Shown here: piece after piece, positions 1-8,172 of the stretch
How the letters are laid out: each line of letters begins with the position of its first letter
How positions within the stretch are numbered: the first letter of the stretch is position 1
Assembly (NCBI GenBank): GCA_002498385.1
Contig: DAHH01000019.1
Span: 70,530-115,150, forward strand
Source: Methanobacterium sp. UBA410
GTDB taxonomy: Archaea; Methanobacteriota; Methanobacteria; Methanobacteriales; Methanobacteriaceae
Direction of reading: 5' to 3'
DNA: 44,621 nt
Position numbers and translations under genes: made by a program
The notes under the pieces: model-generated
Database searches by the model: none
What the model saw: the letters and a program-made list of their open reading frames with translations, nothing else
What the model was told of the DNA's origin: nothing

Positions 1-203
1 AAAATATTTTTTACTTTAAAAAAACAATTCTAAACTTAAAAAGTATTTTAAAAATTGAAAAGTAATTCTAAAACTTATTCAAAATAATTTTTATTCAAAA
101 AATGGGGTTATCCAAAAAAAATAATGGTTTGAAATGGTTTAAATAAATTCTTTCATGAAGCTGCCTGAAGAAATTATTTATTATCCCAGATGAAACTAGA
201 CCC
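1..203. other. AT-rich intergenic region upstream of taw2-like gene
   Basis: This stretch is almost entirely A and T. It contains no convincing gene and no clear ribosome binding site in front of the ATG at 204. A short frame starting with ATG at 155 reads MKLPEEIIYYPR and then stops, just ahead of the next gene but in a different frame. Confidence 0.4.
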
Positions 204-929
204 ATGAAAGGAAAGGTAATAGGAGACATTCTTGTTTTAAAGAAGGATGTTGAAAACCCCTACAGACTCCTTGAAATACCTGGAGTCAACAGGGTAGTGA
301 AATTAGGACATATAAACGGTTTAAAAAGGGAACCGGAAGTTGAAGTTTTGATAGGTGACGGCACAGAAACCATCCACAAGGAAAATCACTGTTTATTCAA
401 GATGGATGTTGCAAAGGTTATGTGGTCCAAGGGAAACACCGGAGAGAGAAAAAGAATGGCCAACATAGTCCGGGACGGAGAAGTGGTGGTTGACATGTTT
501 GCAGGCATTGGCTACTTCTCCATACCAATGGCAGTGCACTCAAAACCTGCTAAAATCTATTCAGTTGAAATAAACCCCATTGCATACGGTTATCTATGTG
601 AAAACATCCATTTAAACAAGGTTGAAGATATTGTGGAGCCCATGCTTGGGGACTGCAGGGAGCTTGCCCCCAGGGGTGTTGCAGACAGGGTTCTCATGGG
701 CTACATTGGAAACACCCATGAGTACCTTCCAGCTGCAATGGAGGTACTTAAAGATGGAGGGGTGGTACACTACCATGAATCTGTCCCAGATAAAATAAAG
801 TTCATAAGACCTGTTGAAAGGATAAAGGAAGCTGCAGGTGAACGTGATGTTGAGGTACTCAAGAAGAGGATCATAAAACCCTACTCACCTGGTGTTTACC
901 ACGTTGTGGTGGATGCAAAAATTGGATGA
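204..929 (+). CDS. taw2: Class I SAM-dependent Trm5/Taw2-family enzyme, probable tRNA(Phe) wyosine aminocarboxypropyltransferase
   Basis: The 241-residue protein has the Rossmann SAM-binding motif VVDMFAGIGYFSIP at about residues 95-108 and an acidic SVEINP segment at about 120. The fourth motif reads MGYIGNTH and is followed by GGVVHYHE. Trm5 methyltransferases carry an NPP motif there, and its absence points to Taw2 (TYW2), which transfers the aminocarboxypropyl group of SAM to 4-demethylwyosine at position 37 of tRNA(Phe). The C-terminal YSPGVYHVVVDA is typical of the family. The N-terminus is short and no Shine-Dalgarno precedes ATG 204. The upstream frame stays open to a TGA at 156 but offers no ATG, so the true start is uncertain. 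Trm5 is the main alternative. Confidence 0.75.
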   Translation: MKGKVIGDILVLKKDVENPYRLLEIPGVNRVVKLGHINGLKREPEVEVLIGDGTETIHKENHCLFKMDVAKVMWSKGNTGERKRMANIVRDGEVVVDMFAGIGYFSIPMAVHSKPAKIYSVEINPIAYGYLCENIHLNKVEDIVEPMLGDCRELAPRGVADRVLMGYIGNTHEYLPAAMEVLKDGGVVHYHESVPDKIKFIRPVERIKEAAGERDVEVLKKRIIKPYSPGVYHVVVDAKIG

Positions 930-1003
930 ATGAAGCCAGACAAAGTTACCATACGATCATCATGAAAATTTTAGAGTTTGAAACTTGATTAGGTTGTGGT
1001 AAC

Positions 1004-1528
1004 GTGGACGTTTTTGAAGCCATATCTGGAAGAAGAAGCATAAGAAAATTTAAAAAGGAAAATGTAAGCGACGAACTGATACGAAAGGTGGTAAATGCAG
1101 GGATATGGGCACCTTCAGCAGGGAATGTGCAGGCATGGGAAGTTGTAATTGTGCAGGATGAGGAAAAAAGGCGAAAAATATCTGAAACCGCCTATATGCG
1201 TGATTTCATAGCTGAAGCCCCAGTAATAATGGTTTCATGTGCCAACATGGAAAGGTCCAGTGCAGTGTACGGGGCCAGGGGCATGGACCTTTACTGCATA
1301 CAGGATGCAGCATGTGCAACCCAAAACATGCTCCTTGCAGCCTATGCACTTGGACTGGGTACATGCTGGGTTGGTTCATTTGATGAAGAGCTTTTAAGGG
1401 ATTTAATAGATATTCCAAACATTTTAAAACCTGTTGCACTTGTTCCATTGGGATATCCCGATGAAGAACCATATCCACCAACGAGAAGGGAACCTGAAGA
1501 GTTCATCCACATGGAAAAGTTTGATTAA
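1004..1528 (+). CDS. Nitroreductase-family FMN oxidoreductase
   Basis: This 174-residue protein has the nitroreductase signature: RRSIRKFKKENVSDELI at the N-terminus, then GIWAPSAGNVQAWEVVIV, which contributes FMN phosphate contacts. The later AYALGLGTCWVGSF and VPLGYPDEEP segments are also typical. Family members bind FMN as homodimers and reduce flavins, quinones, nitro compounds or, in some archaea, F420-linked substrates. The real substrate cannot be read from sequence. The start is GTG at 1004, preceded by a weak AGGT. It lies 74 nt downstream of the taw2-like gene on the same strand and may share its transcript. Confidence 0.82.
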   Translation: MDVFEAISGRRSIRKFKKENVSDELIRKVVNAGIWAPSAGNVQAWEVVIVQDEEKRRKISETAYMRDFIAEAPVIMVSCANMERSSAVYGARGMDLYCIQDAACATQNMLLAAYALGLGTCWVGSFDEELLRDLIDIPNILKPVALVPLGYPDEEPYPPTRREPEEFIHMEKFD

Positions 1529-1584
1529 ACTTCAAATCCATTTTTACGATAAATTCCAGGAAAAATGAACTTCAAACCAAAAAA

Positions 1585-2211
1585 ATGAAAATTTTAGGCA
1601 TAGATCTAGCTGGAAAACCTGAAAATCCAACGGGAATATCTGTTTTAAATGTTAACTTGAAGACCCTTAGATCTGATATTAGGTTTAACCTGCTCCACAA
1701 GGATGAAGAAATATTAAAAGAAACAGAGAGGTTAAACCCGGATTTAATTGTTGTTGATGCACCTTTATCCCTTCCAAGAGGTAGATGCTGCCTTTCAAAA
1801 GATTGCAGCTGCAGCAGGGTTGGAGGACATTTCAGAGAAGCTGAAGCTGAAATAAGAAAGTATGGAAACGTGCTGCCCTTAACCTTCAGGGGGATGAGAA
1901 TGCTCACAGAAAGAGCAATTGGTCTTTCAAACAAGTTAAAACGAAAATATAAGGTTATAGAGGTGCATCCAAGAACCGTGCAGAAAATCCTTGGATTTGA
2001 CGATTTATATTTTGCTTTAAACAGATATTTTAAGTTACCCTGTGAAGTTACGGATCATGAATTGGACGCTGCACTTGCAGCTTTAACAGGATTTTTTTAC
2101 CTTAAGGGCTGTTACATGGAACTGGGCGATCCTGCGGAAGGTACAATAATTCTTCCAAGAAAAGGATGCTTAAGACGGGTAACAGATGGTTTACATGTTA
2201 AACAGATCTAA
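1585..2211 (+). CDS. DUF429-type protein with RNase H-like fold
   Basis: The 208-residue protein begins MKILGIDLAGKPENPTG, a strand-turn with an aspartate typical of RNase H/actin-like folds. It continues with LIVVDAPLSLPRG, a second acidic strand. Conserved ends include EVHPRTV and VTDHELDAALAALTG, as in DUF429 proteins. A cysteine cluster (CC at 72-73, then CSC) sits between the acidic strands. The biochemical role is unknown; a nuclease-like activity is a family-level guess only. It lies 56 nt after the nitroreductase, with no strong ribosome site before ATG 1585. A 275-nt gap with nothing recognisable separates it from the convergent cofG. Confidence 0.7.
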   Translation: MKILGIDLAGKPENPTGISVLNVNLKTLRSDIRFNLLHKDEEILKETERLNPDLIVVDAPLSLPRGRCCLSKDCSCSRVGGHFREAEAEIRKYGNVLPLTFRGMRMLTERAIGLSNKLKRKYKVIEVHPRTVQKILGFDDLYFALNRYFKLPCEVTDHELDAALAALTGFFYLKGCYMELGDPAEGTIILPRKGCLRRVTDGLHVKQI

Positions 2212-2486
2212 TACCCGGGAATTCTAGTTATCCAGAACTTGTATGGAAATCCTATAAAATGCGACAAAGGTTTTAAGGCAGTTTAATCCGTAAAAAATAG
2301 CTTAAAGAGGTGAATTTAAAAAGTTCAGCATATAATCAACTTGAATTGTTTAAAATTCAAAAATTTTAGTGAATACACCTTATTGGACTTAATATGTATC
2401 TCAAAAGTTTAAATGTATCCTAAAATCTACCTAAAATCTAATTTTATGTATTAACATCTTTAATCAGGAAATTAAACCTCTAAAAC

Positions 2487-3575
2487 TTAAAGATCTATTT
2501 TTTCACGTATTTTTTCGCTTAAAAATTCTTCTGAAAGATCTTCTGATAGAAATTTAGGATAAACTGGCAGTCTTTCAGCAAGTTCAAATCCTAATTCCTC
2601 CGTAATACCTTTAAGTTCATCAAGATCTGGCCATGGTGCATCTGGATTCACGTAGTCCTGTGTTATTGGTGAAACTCCCCCAAGATCGTCTGCACCTGCC
2701 ATGAGGAAAATGGATGTTGTGTACCTGTTCAGGTTTGGAGGTACCTGAACCCCAACATCAGGAAAGAGCAGCTTCGTAACAGCCATCATCTTTATCATTT
2801 CAACCAGGGAAGGTTCTCTGTAATTCTCCATGGGGATTCCAGGTTTTGGCTTGAAGTTCTGGATGATTATCTCCTGGATGTGGCCGTACCTGTTTTGAAG
2901 CTTCCTTATCTCCAGGAGAGATTCTGCACGTTCCTCAACAGTTTCACCTATTCCAATAAGAAGCCCTGTTGTGAAGGGTATTTTAAGTTTTCCAGCATTT
3001 TCAATGGTTTTTATTCGAAGTTCAGGTTTTTTACCCGGACTTTTTTCATGTGCAATTGTTTTCATCAGCCTGGAACTTGTTGTTTCAAGCATCAAACCCA
3101 TTGAAGCATTAACTTCCTTCAAAAATTTAAGTTCACTTTTTTTAAGGATTCCCGGGTTGCTGTGGGGCAAGAGATCAGTCTGATTCAATGTTTCCGAGCA
3201 GAGGAAGTGGAGATACTCGAGCATGTTTCCAAAGCCCAACCTTTCAATTGCAGCCTTAACACTGGAATCTTCATCTGCATGTTCTCCAAATGTAAAGAGG
3301 GCTTCCCTGCAACCGTACTTGTCTGCAAGGGTGATGTTTTTCATGACATCGTGCGGTTCCATGAGAATTGTTGCGTTTGGGTCGTTTACATCCTTTTTGA
3401 AGGTGCAGTATCCACATTCATTTCTGCATATGTTTGTTAAGGGCAGAAAAACGTTTTTAGAGTAAGTAATCGTTTTTCCGCATCTTTTAGAATTTGCAGC
3501 GGCCATTAAATGTATTATATCATCACATTTGGCATTTAAAAGCGATAATACATCTTTTTTTGATGGTTTGGACAT
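2487..3575 (-). CDS. cofG: FO synthase subunit 1 (7,8-didemethyl-8-hydroxy-5-deazariboflavin synthase, CofG)
   Basis: CofG is a radical SAM enzyme that, with CofH, condenses tyrosine with a pyrimidine precursor to make the deazaflavin FO, the chromophore of coenzyme F420. The cluster motif is at residues 50-57: C50 R N E C54 G Y C57, followed by FKK. GLLIGIGET and the NFKPKPG segment are typical of the CofG/CofH group. At about 362 residues it has normal length for a stand-alone archaeal CofG. A longer frame starts at a TTG at 3596, but the ATG at 3575 follows a GGAGAAGGT sequence and gives a more usual N-terminus. cofH is not in the window. Confidence 0.93.
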   Translation of the reverse strand: MSKPSKKDVLSLLNAKCDDIIHLMAAANSKRCGKTITYSKNVFLPLTNICRNECGYCTFKKDVNDPNATILMEPHDVMKNITLADKYGCREALFTFGEHADEDSSVKAAIERLGFGNMLEYLHFLCSETLNQTDLLPHSNPGILKKSELKFLKEVNASMGLMLETTSSRLMKTIAHEKSPGKKPELRIKTIENAGKLKIPFTTGLLIGIGETVEERAESLLEIRKLQNRYGHIQEIIIQNFKPKPGIPMENYREPSLVEMIKMMAVTKLLFPDVGVQVPPNLNRYTTSIFLMAGADDLGGVSPITQDYVNPDAPWPDLDELKGITEELGFELAERLPVYPKFLSEDLSEEFLSEKIREKIDL

Positions 3576-3707
3576 TTTATTTTCTACCTTCTCCAAGTTG
3601 AAAGTTTGCCTCAGTGTACTTCACTTGCCGTCTTACGGTTATCTTTTACGGTTATCTCTTGCAGTTAACACCCAGGTTATGTTGGCAAAACACGGTTTTC
3701 AGGTATA

Positions 3708-4127
3708 TTAGCTGGTGTACCCAACATGAAGGTTGGATACAACCAGTTCAACGAATACAGGGCCCACTCCACTTTTATCTTTCCACAGGATCAAAAAGAG
3801 GCCTATGTTTTCAACGGTGGCCAGGGCATATTCCAGATGGCAGTTGATACTTTCAAAAGACTCCTTAAGTCTGTAAATTCCCTGGATATCAGTTTCTTCA
3901 GGGATATCCACACTTGCCCTTATGTTTTCGTCCATGATCCCTATGATGTTCACTGCCTCTTCAGAGACCATTTCAACCCTCTGGGCTTCAATGCTTTCCA
4001 GGGTTTCTGAAAGCAGTTTTCCGAGATCTTTTGGTTTAATCCTTTTTCTGGAGATCCCACGGACTATCAATATTTGAGGAGTATCCATTGCGGCTTTTGA
4101 TCCGTTAAAAGCCTCAAGGTGGGTCAT
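3708..4127 (-). CDS. Conserved small methanogen protein coupled to mptA, function unknown
   Basis: The 139-residue protein is soluble, with alternating helices and strands and no cysteine-rich or catalytic motif I can name. It includes PQILIVRGISRKRIKP and a strand near ENIGLFLILWKDKSG. It resembles one of the methanogen-only DUF families, possibly DUF2120, but I cannot confirm that. A longer frame begins at TTG 4160 and overlaps mptA by 29 nt. The ATG at 4127 is preferred: the mptA stop codon is embedded in AGGTAA just before it, giving stop-restart coupling with a 4-nt gap. That suggests co-expression with methanopterin biosynthesis, which is an inference from position only. Confidence 0.6.
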   Translation of the reverse strand: MTHLEAFNGSKAAMDTPQILIVRGISRKRIKPKDLGKLLSETLESIEAQRVEMVSEEAVNIIGIMDENIRASVDIPEETDIQGIYRLKESFESINCHLEYALATVENIGLFLILWKDKSGVGPVFVELVVSNLHVGYTS

Positions 4128-4131
4128 GATC

Positions 4132-5109
4132 TTACCTGCAACCTCTTGTATACGTATCAATGTTGCTCTCCTCCACCTGCTTCATTTCCTCTTTTAATTC
4201 GCCCATTGTGGCCACTTTCTCTGCAAAGGCGTTGTGTCTGTGTATACTTTCCTCGTTGACCTGTCTCACAGTTATCAGAGTGTCATCTGGAAGGTTTGAG
4301 TACTTTGCAACGATCCTCTGGACCATGTTTCTAACGCAGTCCTCAACAAATTTGGGGTTTTTGTGAGCATGTTCCACAACTGCATTTTCGTCAACCCTTT
4401 TTAAGAGTTCGCATACTGGTGAACTCATTGAATCCTCTATTATCTTTATTATATCTTCACCTCGAACTACAGGGTTTTCAGGGACCTCTATCATTATCAT
4501 ACCCTTTCCTCTCTGGTTGTGGGATGCAAAAGGCACTGTATCAAGAACTTTTTGGGTTGTTTGTTCGTCTAGGAATTCTAAGAGCTTCTGTCTTGCAGAT
4601 TCTTTGGTTGTTTCCTGTGCACATGGGCAGACCGTCATTCCCACAACCTCTGCACCGATCATCTTCCTGATCTTAACACCGTCTCCATCCCTTACACCGA
4701 TGGCGTTTGCCATAACTTTGGTCATCTCCTGAGTTTTGACCTTGGTTACAGGTGATTCCTTCATGATCATGTAGTCGCTTTTCATGCTCACCTCTGCTTT
4801 TTTGGCATATTTATGCTTTTTAAGCAGGCAATTGACGATTTCAGCGCATAAAGATTCTATCTCAACTGCCGATCCGCTAATTGCTCTTTCAAGAACTGCA
4901 CTTATGGCTTCAGGGTTCCTTGACATGTGGATCCCCCTCTGTGAACTTGGAAGGTCAACAAATGCGTTGAATGTTGGTAAGAGGACTATGGGTCTTTTCC
5001 CGTTCCTTCCGATTTTTAAAAGTTTTTTAACCCCTGTAACTCCAACCCTAGTAAGATGCACAGGAATGGTTGGTGTCTTGTCCTGCGTATCTGGAAAACT
5101 CAAATCCAA
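4132..5109 (-). CDS. mptA: GTP cyclohydrolase IV, MptA (methanopterin biosynthesis)
   Basis: MptA is the Fe(II)-dependent archaeal GTP cyclohydrolase that makes 7,8-dihydroneopterin 2',3'-cyclic phosphate, the first step to tetrahydromethanopterin. The sequence matches the FolE2/MptA group: RVGVTGVKKLL near the start, LPTFNAFVDLPSSQRGIHMSR, and VGMTVCPCAQETT carrying the conserved metal-site cysteine region, then PFASHNQRGKG. Length is about 325 residues, normal for the family. The longest frame starts at GTG 5118, but that GTG is part of a GAGGTGA ribosome site. The TTG at 5109, five bases after it, is the better start. It is followed at once by the 139-residue gene. Confidence 0.92.
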   Translation of the reverse strand: MDLSFPDTQDKTPTIPVHLTRVGVTGVKKLLKIGRNGKRPIVLLPTFNAFVDLPSSQRGIHMSRNPEAISAVLERAISGSAVEIESLCAEIVNCLLKKHKYAKKAEVSMKSDYMIMKESPVTKVKTQEMTKVMANAIGVRDGDGVKIRKMIGAEVVGMTVCPCAQETTKESARQKLLEFLDEQTTQKVLDTVPFASHNQRGKGMIMIEVPENPVVRGEDIIKIIEDSMSSPVCELLKRVDENAVVEHAHKNPKFVEDCVRNMVQRIVAKYSNLPDDTLITVRQVNEESIHRHNAFAEKVATMGELKEEMKQVEESNIDTYTRGCR

Positions 5110-5118
5110 TTTTTTCAC

Positions 5119-5540
5119 CTCAAATGGTAATTTGTTTTCATGTGATTGTAGCTTTCATCTGGTTGTAGCAATAATTGAAGCCATAGTAATTATGAACGAT
5201 ATCAAATGGAAAAAAACAATGTCCTTCTTCCTTACTTAACTTCAATACACATTTTTTTTACTACGGTCCTAATTTTTATGAAATGGAGGCACCAAAAATT
5301 TGACAGCTCCAACAACACATCTTCAATAACATTGCCTTTCTTATAATATTATGTTTGGTATGTTAACCTTTACTATTAAGTTTGGGTTAATATTTTGGAA
5401 ATGCATGGAGAAAAAGATATTTTGGAAATGCATGGAGAAAAAGATCATGAAAATGATTTGTTTTTAGCTTATAAAACTGTTAAAAATTAAAATGGAATGC
5501 TAATGGTGTGTTGAACTAAAAAAAAGAAGTTGGAAAGAAT
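5119..5540. other. Intergenic region between mptA and the 224-residue gene
   Basis: This 422-nt AT-rich stretch has no credible gene. It should hold the mptA promoter on the minus strand. It contains a perfect 27-nt tandem duplication at 5390-5443, listed separately. Confidence 0.5.
5390..5443. repeat. Two perfect tandem copies of a 27-nt unit
   Basis: The unit beginning ATATTTTGGAAATGCATGGA occurs at 5390-5416 and again at 5417-5443 with no mismatch. It lies in non-coding DNA and is not found elsewhere in the window. Confidence 0.95.
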
Positions 5541-6215
5541 TTAAGACAAAATGCCCTTAAATTCATCGGCAGTTATTTCCTTTAAGTTCTCTGAAACTAT
5601 AACCTGGGCATTATAAAGCTCTCTGGCCCTTGATCCAAGAACTTCACCAGTTTTGTCATCTTCCACAACCACAAGGATCGCTGATGGATTGAACTGTTCA
5701 CTTTTACGTTCTATATCATTTTTAACATGTTCTATTTTCTTTTTTATTGGTATGAGCGCTTTTTCAGGGATTTTGGGATTTATGAGCTTCATGTCTTCCA
5801 GTTCAAGTGGAACTCCTGCAACGATTATCCTCTGCGGTTCCACCCCCAACTTTTGCAGTGCTTTTTTAAAGCTGCTCTTGGTTGTTAAAATCAGAAAGTT
5901 CTTTGAAAGCTTTTTGATCTCATTTTTATCACTTTCTCGCTCGAGGACCCCGAAGTCTGCAAGTATGCTGTCTAACTTGCGTCTTGCTGTAATGATCCTG
6001 TTACAGAAGAGCTGGGCATTGTTTTCATCAAGTTCCTGGGATGGTCTGCTTGAATATATGAACTCTTCTGCCTCAATTAGCTCGTTTAAAACCTCTTCAA
6101 AAATATTTACATTAATCTTACCTGCTTTTGGAGTTTTAAACTTTTCTGCATTATTTTTAGATTTTCCTGCTTCCTCGAGTAATGATTGCATCTGTTTAAT
6201 TCTGAATCTTTCCAT
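5541..6215 (-). CDS. Conserved hypothetical protein, operon partner of the HDAC-like gene
   Basis: I do not recognise the family with confidence; it may be one of the methanogen-restricted DUFs such as DUF2100. The 224-residue protein is charged and lysine-rich, with no signal peptide or membrane segment. The first third is helical (MQSLLEEAGKSKNNAEKFK). The rest alternates helices and strands: IIVAGVPLELEDMKLINPKIPEKAL, then AILVVVEDDKTGEVLG, which has an acidic turn like nucleotide-binding or Toprim-like folds. ATG 6215 follows GAGGCGAT, a usable ribosome site. It starts 9 nt after the histone-deacetylase-like gene ends, so the two are almost certainly co-transcribed. Confidence 0.65.
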   Translation of the reverse strand: MERFRIKQMQSLLEEAGKSKNNAEKFKTPKAGKINVNIFEEVLNELIEAEEFIYSSRPSQELDENNAQLFCNRIITARRKLDSILADFGVLERESDKNEIKKLSKNFLILTTKSSFKKALQKLGVEPQRIIVAGVPLELEDMKLINPKIPEKALIPIKKKIEHVKNDIERKSEQFNPSAILVVVEDDKTGEVLGSRARELYNAQVIVSENLKEITADEFKGILS

Positions 6216-6224
6216 AAAATCGCC

Positions 6225-7280
6225 TCAAAATTCAAAAAATGGTGAAAACAGGTCTTTTATATTCTTAAATATGTTCCTTGTTTCAGGGGAGATGTTTTCT
6301 GAAACATCAGTTCCCCTACTGACATCAAGATCCGCCTGCTTTTGTGATGTGTTACTAGTTAATTGATCCCTCAACCCATTTATTAATTTCACATTACACC
6401 TTGAAAGTGCTCCCAGGCTGTAACCACCCTCAAGGATTAAAACCATGGACCCTGCAATATCAAGCATTTTGCTGGCAATCCAGGGATAAAAATCGTCTGT
6501 AAGTTGGATGCGTGAGAATGGATCGTCCATGTGACCATCAAAGCCAACATCAACCAAGTAAAAATCCGCTCCAAACTCATGAGCAACAGGCTCAAGGATA
6601 CCCTTGAGCATGAACATGTAATCCGAGTCCCCTGATCCAGGGGGCATTGGAATGTTCAGGTTGTAACCTTCACCTGCACCCTTACCAATTTCTTCAATGA
6701 ACCCATTTCCTGGAAAAATTGTGCTCGGATCCTGATGAATTGATACGTAAAGCACATCAGGGTCTTCGTAGAATGTTTCGGCGGTTCCATTGCCGTAGTG
6801 AACATCAAAGTCAAATACAAGGAACTTTTTCACGCCGTGCACCCTGCGCAGGTACTCGAGTGCAACTGCGAGGTTGTTAAAAAAACAGAAACCTCCAGCA
6901 CGATCTTGTGTGGCATGATGCCCAGGGGGTCTTGCAACTGAATAAGCAACATTACATCCATTTAAAACAAGTTTTGATGCCTTTATAGCCCCGCCTGCTG
7001 CAAGTTTGGCTGTTTTATAGGTTTCAGGTGATGCGAAGGTGTCGAAGTCAAGGTAGCCTCCCCCTTTCCTGCAGAAGGATCTCAAACTGTTGATATAAGA
7101 AGCCGTGTGTACTCTTAAAATGTCTTCATACTTGGCAATTTGAGGTTTTGAGACATTTATCTCATTCAGGATCCCCTTTTTTTCCAGAGACTCTACTATA
7201 ACATGGAGTCTCTCCATATTTTCAGGATGATCTCCTGTTTCATGTTTTATGTACTCTGGGGAGTAAACCATGGAAATCAT
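6225..7280 (-). CDS. Histone deacetylase/acetoin-utilisation family zinc hydrolase
   Basis: The 351-residue protein has every catalytic feature of class II-like deacetylases: the charge-relay pair H121 H122 in RPPGHHATQ, zinc ligands D159 and H161 in DFDVHYGNGT, third zinc ligand D247 in GFDGH, and the catalytic tyrosine Y286 in LEGGY. It should therefore be an active amide hydrolase. Archaeal members may deacetylate proteins, polyamines or small acyl amides, and the sequence does not decide which. After the fold ends near residue 310 there is a polar tail of about 40 residues (TSNTSQKQADLDVSRGTDV). Either Met1 or Met4 could be the start; neither has a strong ribosome site. Confidence 0.88.
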   Translation of the reverse strand: MISMVYSPEYIKHETGDHPENMERLHVIVESLEKKGILNEINVSKPQIAKYEDILRVHTASYINSLRSFCRKGGGYLDFDTFASPETYKTAKLAAGGAIKASKLVLNGCNVAYSVARPPGHHATQDRAGGFCFFNNLAVALEYLRRVHGVKKFLVFDFDVHYGNGTAETFYEDPDVLYVSIHQDPSTIFPGNGFIEEIGKGAGEGYNLNIPMPPGSGDSDYMFMLKGILEPVAHEFGADFYLVDVGFDGHMDDPFSRIQLTDDFYPWIASKMLDIAGSMVLILEGGYSLGALSRCNVKLINGLRDQLTSNTSQKQADLDVSRGTDVSENISPETRNIFKNIKDLFSPFFEF

Positions 7281-7358
7281 ATTAAAACGCCTTTAAAGAT
7301 GGGTGGATAAAGGTGGTTATTGGGTCCCCACCATGATTTATATTAATTTATGTTGTGG

Positions 7359-7386
7359 GTGCTGTATCAAATGTGCTGTATCACAT
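7359..7386. repeat. Two tandem copies of a 14-nt unit, one mismatch
   Basis: GTGCTGTATCAAAT at 7359-7372 is followed directly by GTGCTGTATCACAT at 7373-7386, upstream of the HDAC-like gene start and next to the GC-rich palindrome. Confidence 0.85.
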
Positions 7387-7395
7387 TTAAGGTCG

Positions 7396-7409
7396 AGCTG
7401 GCGCCAGCT
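7396..7409. promoter_or_regulatory. Perfect 14-bp palindrome, possible operator
   Basis: AGCTGGCGCCAGCT is its own reverse complement and is strikingly GC-rich for this intergenic DNA. It sits 8 nt before a TATA-like TTATATAAG on the plus strand. It also lies between the divergently useful regions upstream of the HDAC-like gene (start 7280) and downstream of the Lrp gene. Any regulator is unknown. Confidence 0.4.
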
Positions 7410-7677
7410 GAATGGTGTTATATAAGAGTCTTCAGTTGGTTGATCGTGGATAAAAAAATAATTAAGTATTTTTCTGGATGAATCATTTCTGAATGAATCA
7501 TTTATAATAAGTTAAAACTTAAAAAAAAGATTTTTATTAAAGTAAATCCTATTCCAACCTATGTTACCCAGCAAAATGTAAATTTGAACCGTTGAGATCA
7601 AACTTCTGTAAAGAACATTAGTTCAGTATGGTTTTTGGCAGCAGACCATCATTCATAATATTTTTTAGATCATATAT

Positions 7678-8160
7678 TTACATCATTTTGCTTGATCCCA
7701 GATCTTCCTTAACGATGTTGAGAACTGTCTGTGTATAAGTTCTTTGAACTTCAGGTTCTTTTAAAAGGTTTTTTACAAATTCATTGAGTTCTTCTGTGTC
7801 TTTAAACCTTGCCACAAGTATTGCATCAAATTCACCGGTTACATCGTACATACAGAGCACGTTTTTGTAGTAAGCTGTTTTGTCTTCCCAGTTTTCAAGA
7901 ACTCCACCTTTGACCCGAACTCCTATTATGGTTGTTAAGTTGTAGCCAAGTTTGTTGTGGTCAATTACAGGGGCGAATTTTTTGATAACACCACTGTTCA
8001 TGAGCTTCTCTATCCGGTTGTGTACTGTACCTATGGATATGTTCAACCTTCTGGAGATCTTTCTGTAAGACATTCTACCATCCTCATTAAACAAATCGAG
8101 GATTTTTTTATCTACTTCGTCAATACCTGTTATGTCCCTTTTTTCATCATCATTTTTCAT
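7678..8160 (-). CDS. Lrp/AsnC-family transcriptional regulator
   Basis: The N-terminal part is a classic Lrp winged helix: IDEVDKKILDLFNEDGRMSYRKIS, then RRLNISIGTVHNRIEKLMNSGVIKKF (recognition helix). It is followed by the ligand-binding RAM domain, with YDVTGEFDAILVARF and a C-terminal TQTVLNIVKED. Such proteins form dimers to octamers and respond to amino acids. A longer frame starts at 8172, but that ATG merges with the ribosome site GGTGA. The ATG at 8160, six bases downstream, is the natural start, giving 160 residues. It lies alone, 400 nt upstream (in genome order) of the HDAC-like pair. Its targets cannot be inferred. Confidence 0.88.
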   Translation of the reverse strand: MKNDDEKRDITGIDEVDKKILDLFNEDGRMSYRKISRRLNISIGTVHNRIEKLMNSGVIKKFAPVIDHNKLGYNLTTIIGVRVKGGVLENWEDKTAYYKNVLCMYDVTGEFDAILVARFKDTEELNEFVKNLLKEPEVQRTYTQTVLNIVKEDLGSSKMM

Positions 8161-8172
8161 ATATTTCACCAT

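Larger units (their letters stand above)
7281..7677. other. Intergenic region with GC-rich palindrome and an unassigned TATA box
   Basis: No gene is visible in these 397 nt. The region holds a 14-nt near-tandem repeat (7359-7386), the perfect palindrome AGCTGGCGCCAGCT (7396-7409) and, just after it, a TATA-like TTATATAAG (7418-7426) on the plus strand with no downstream reading frame. Confidence 0.5.

Noticed and set aside
155..193. Lost N-terminal codons of taw2 (MKLPEEIIYYPR) through frameshift
   Set aside because: The peptide only loosely resembles family N-termini, it is short, and the downstream ATG gives a workable protein; the evidence is too thin for a frameshift call.
5390..5443. 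CRISPR-like repeat
   Set aside because: Only two copies, no spacer, and the unit does not recur; the same holds for all other duplications in the window.
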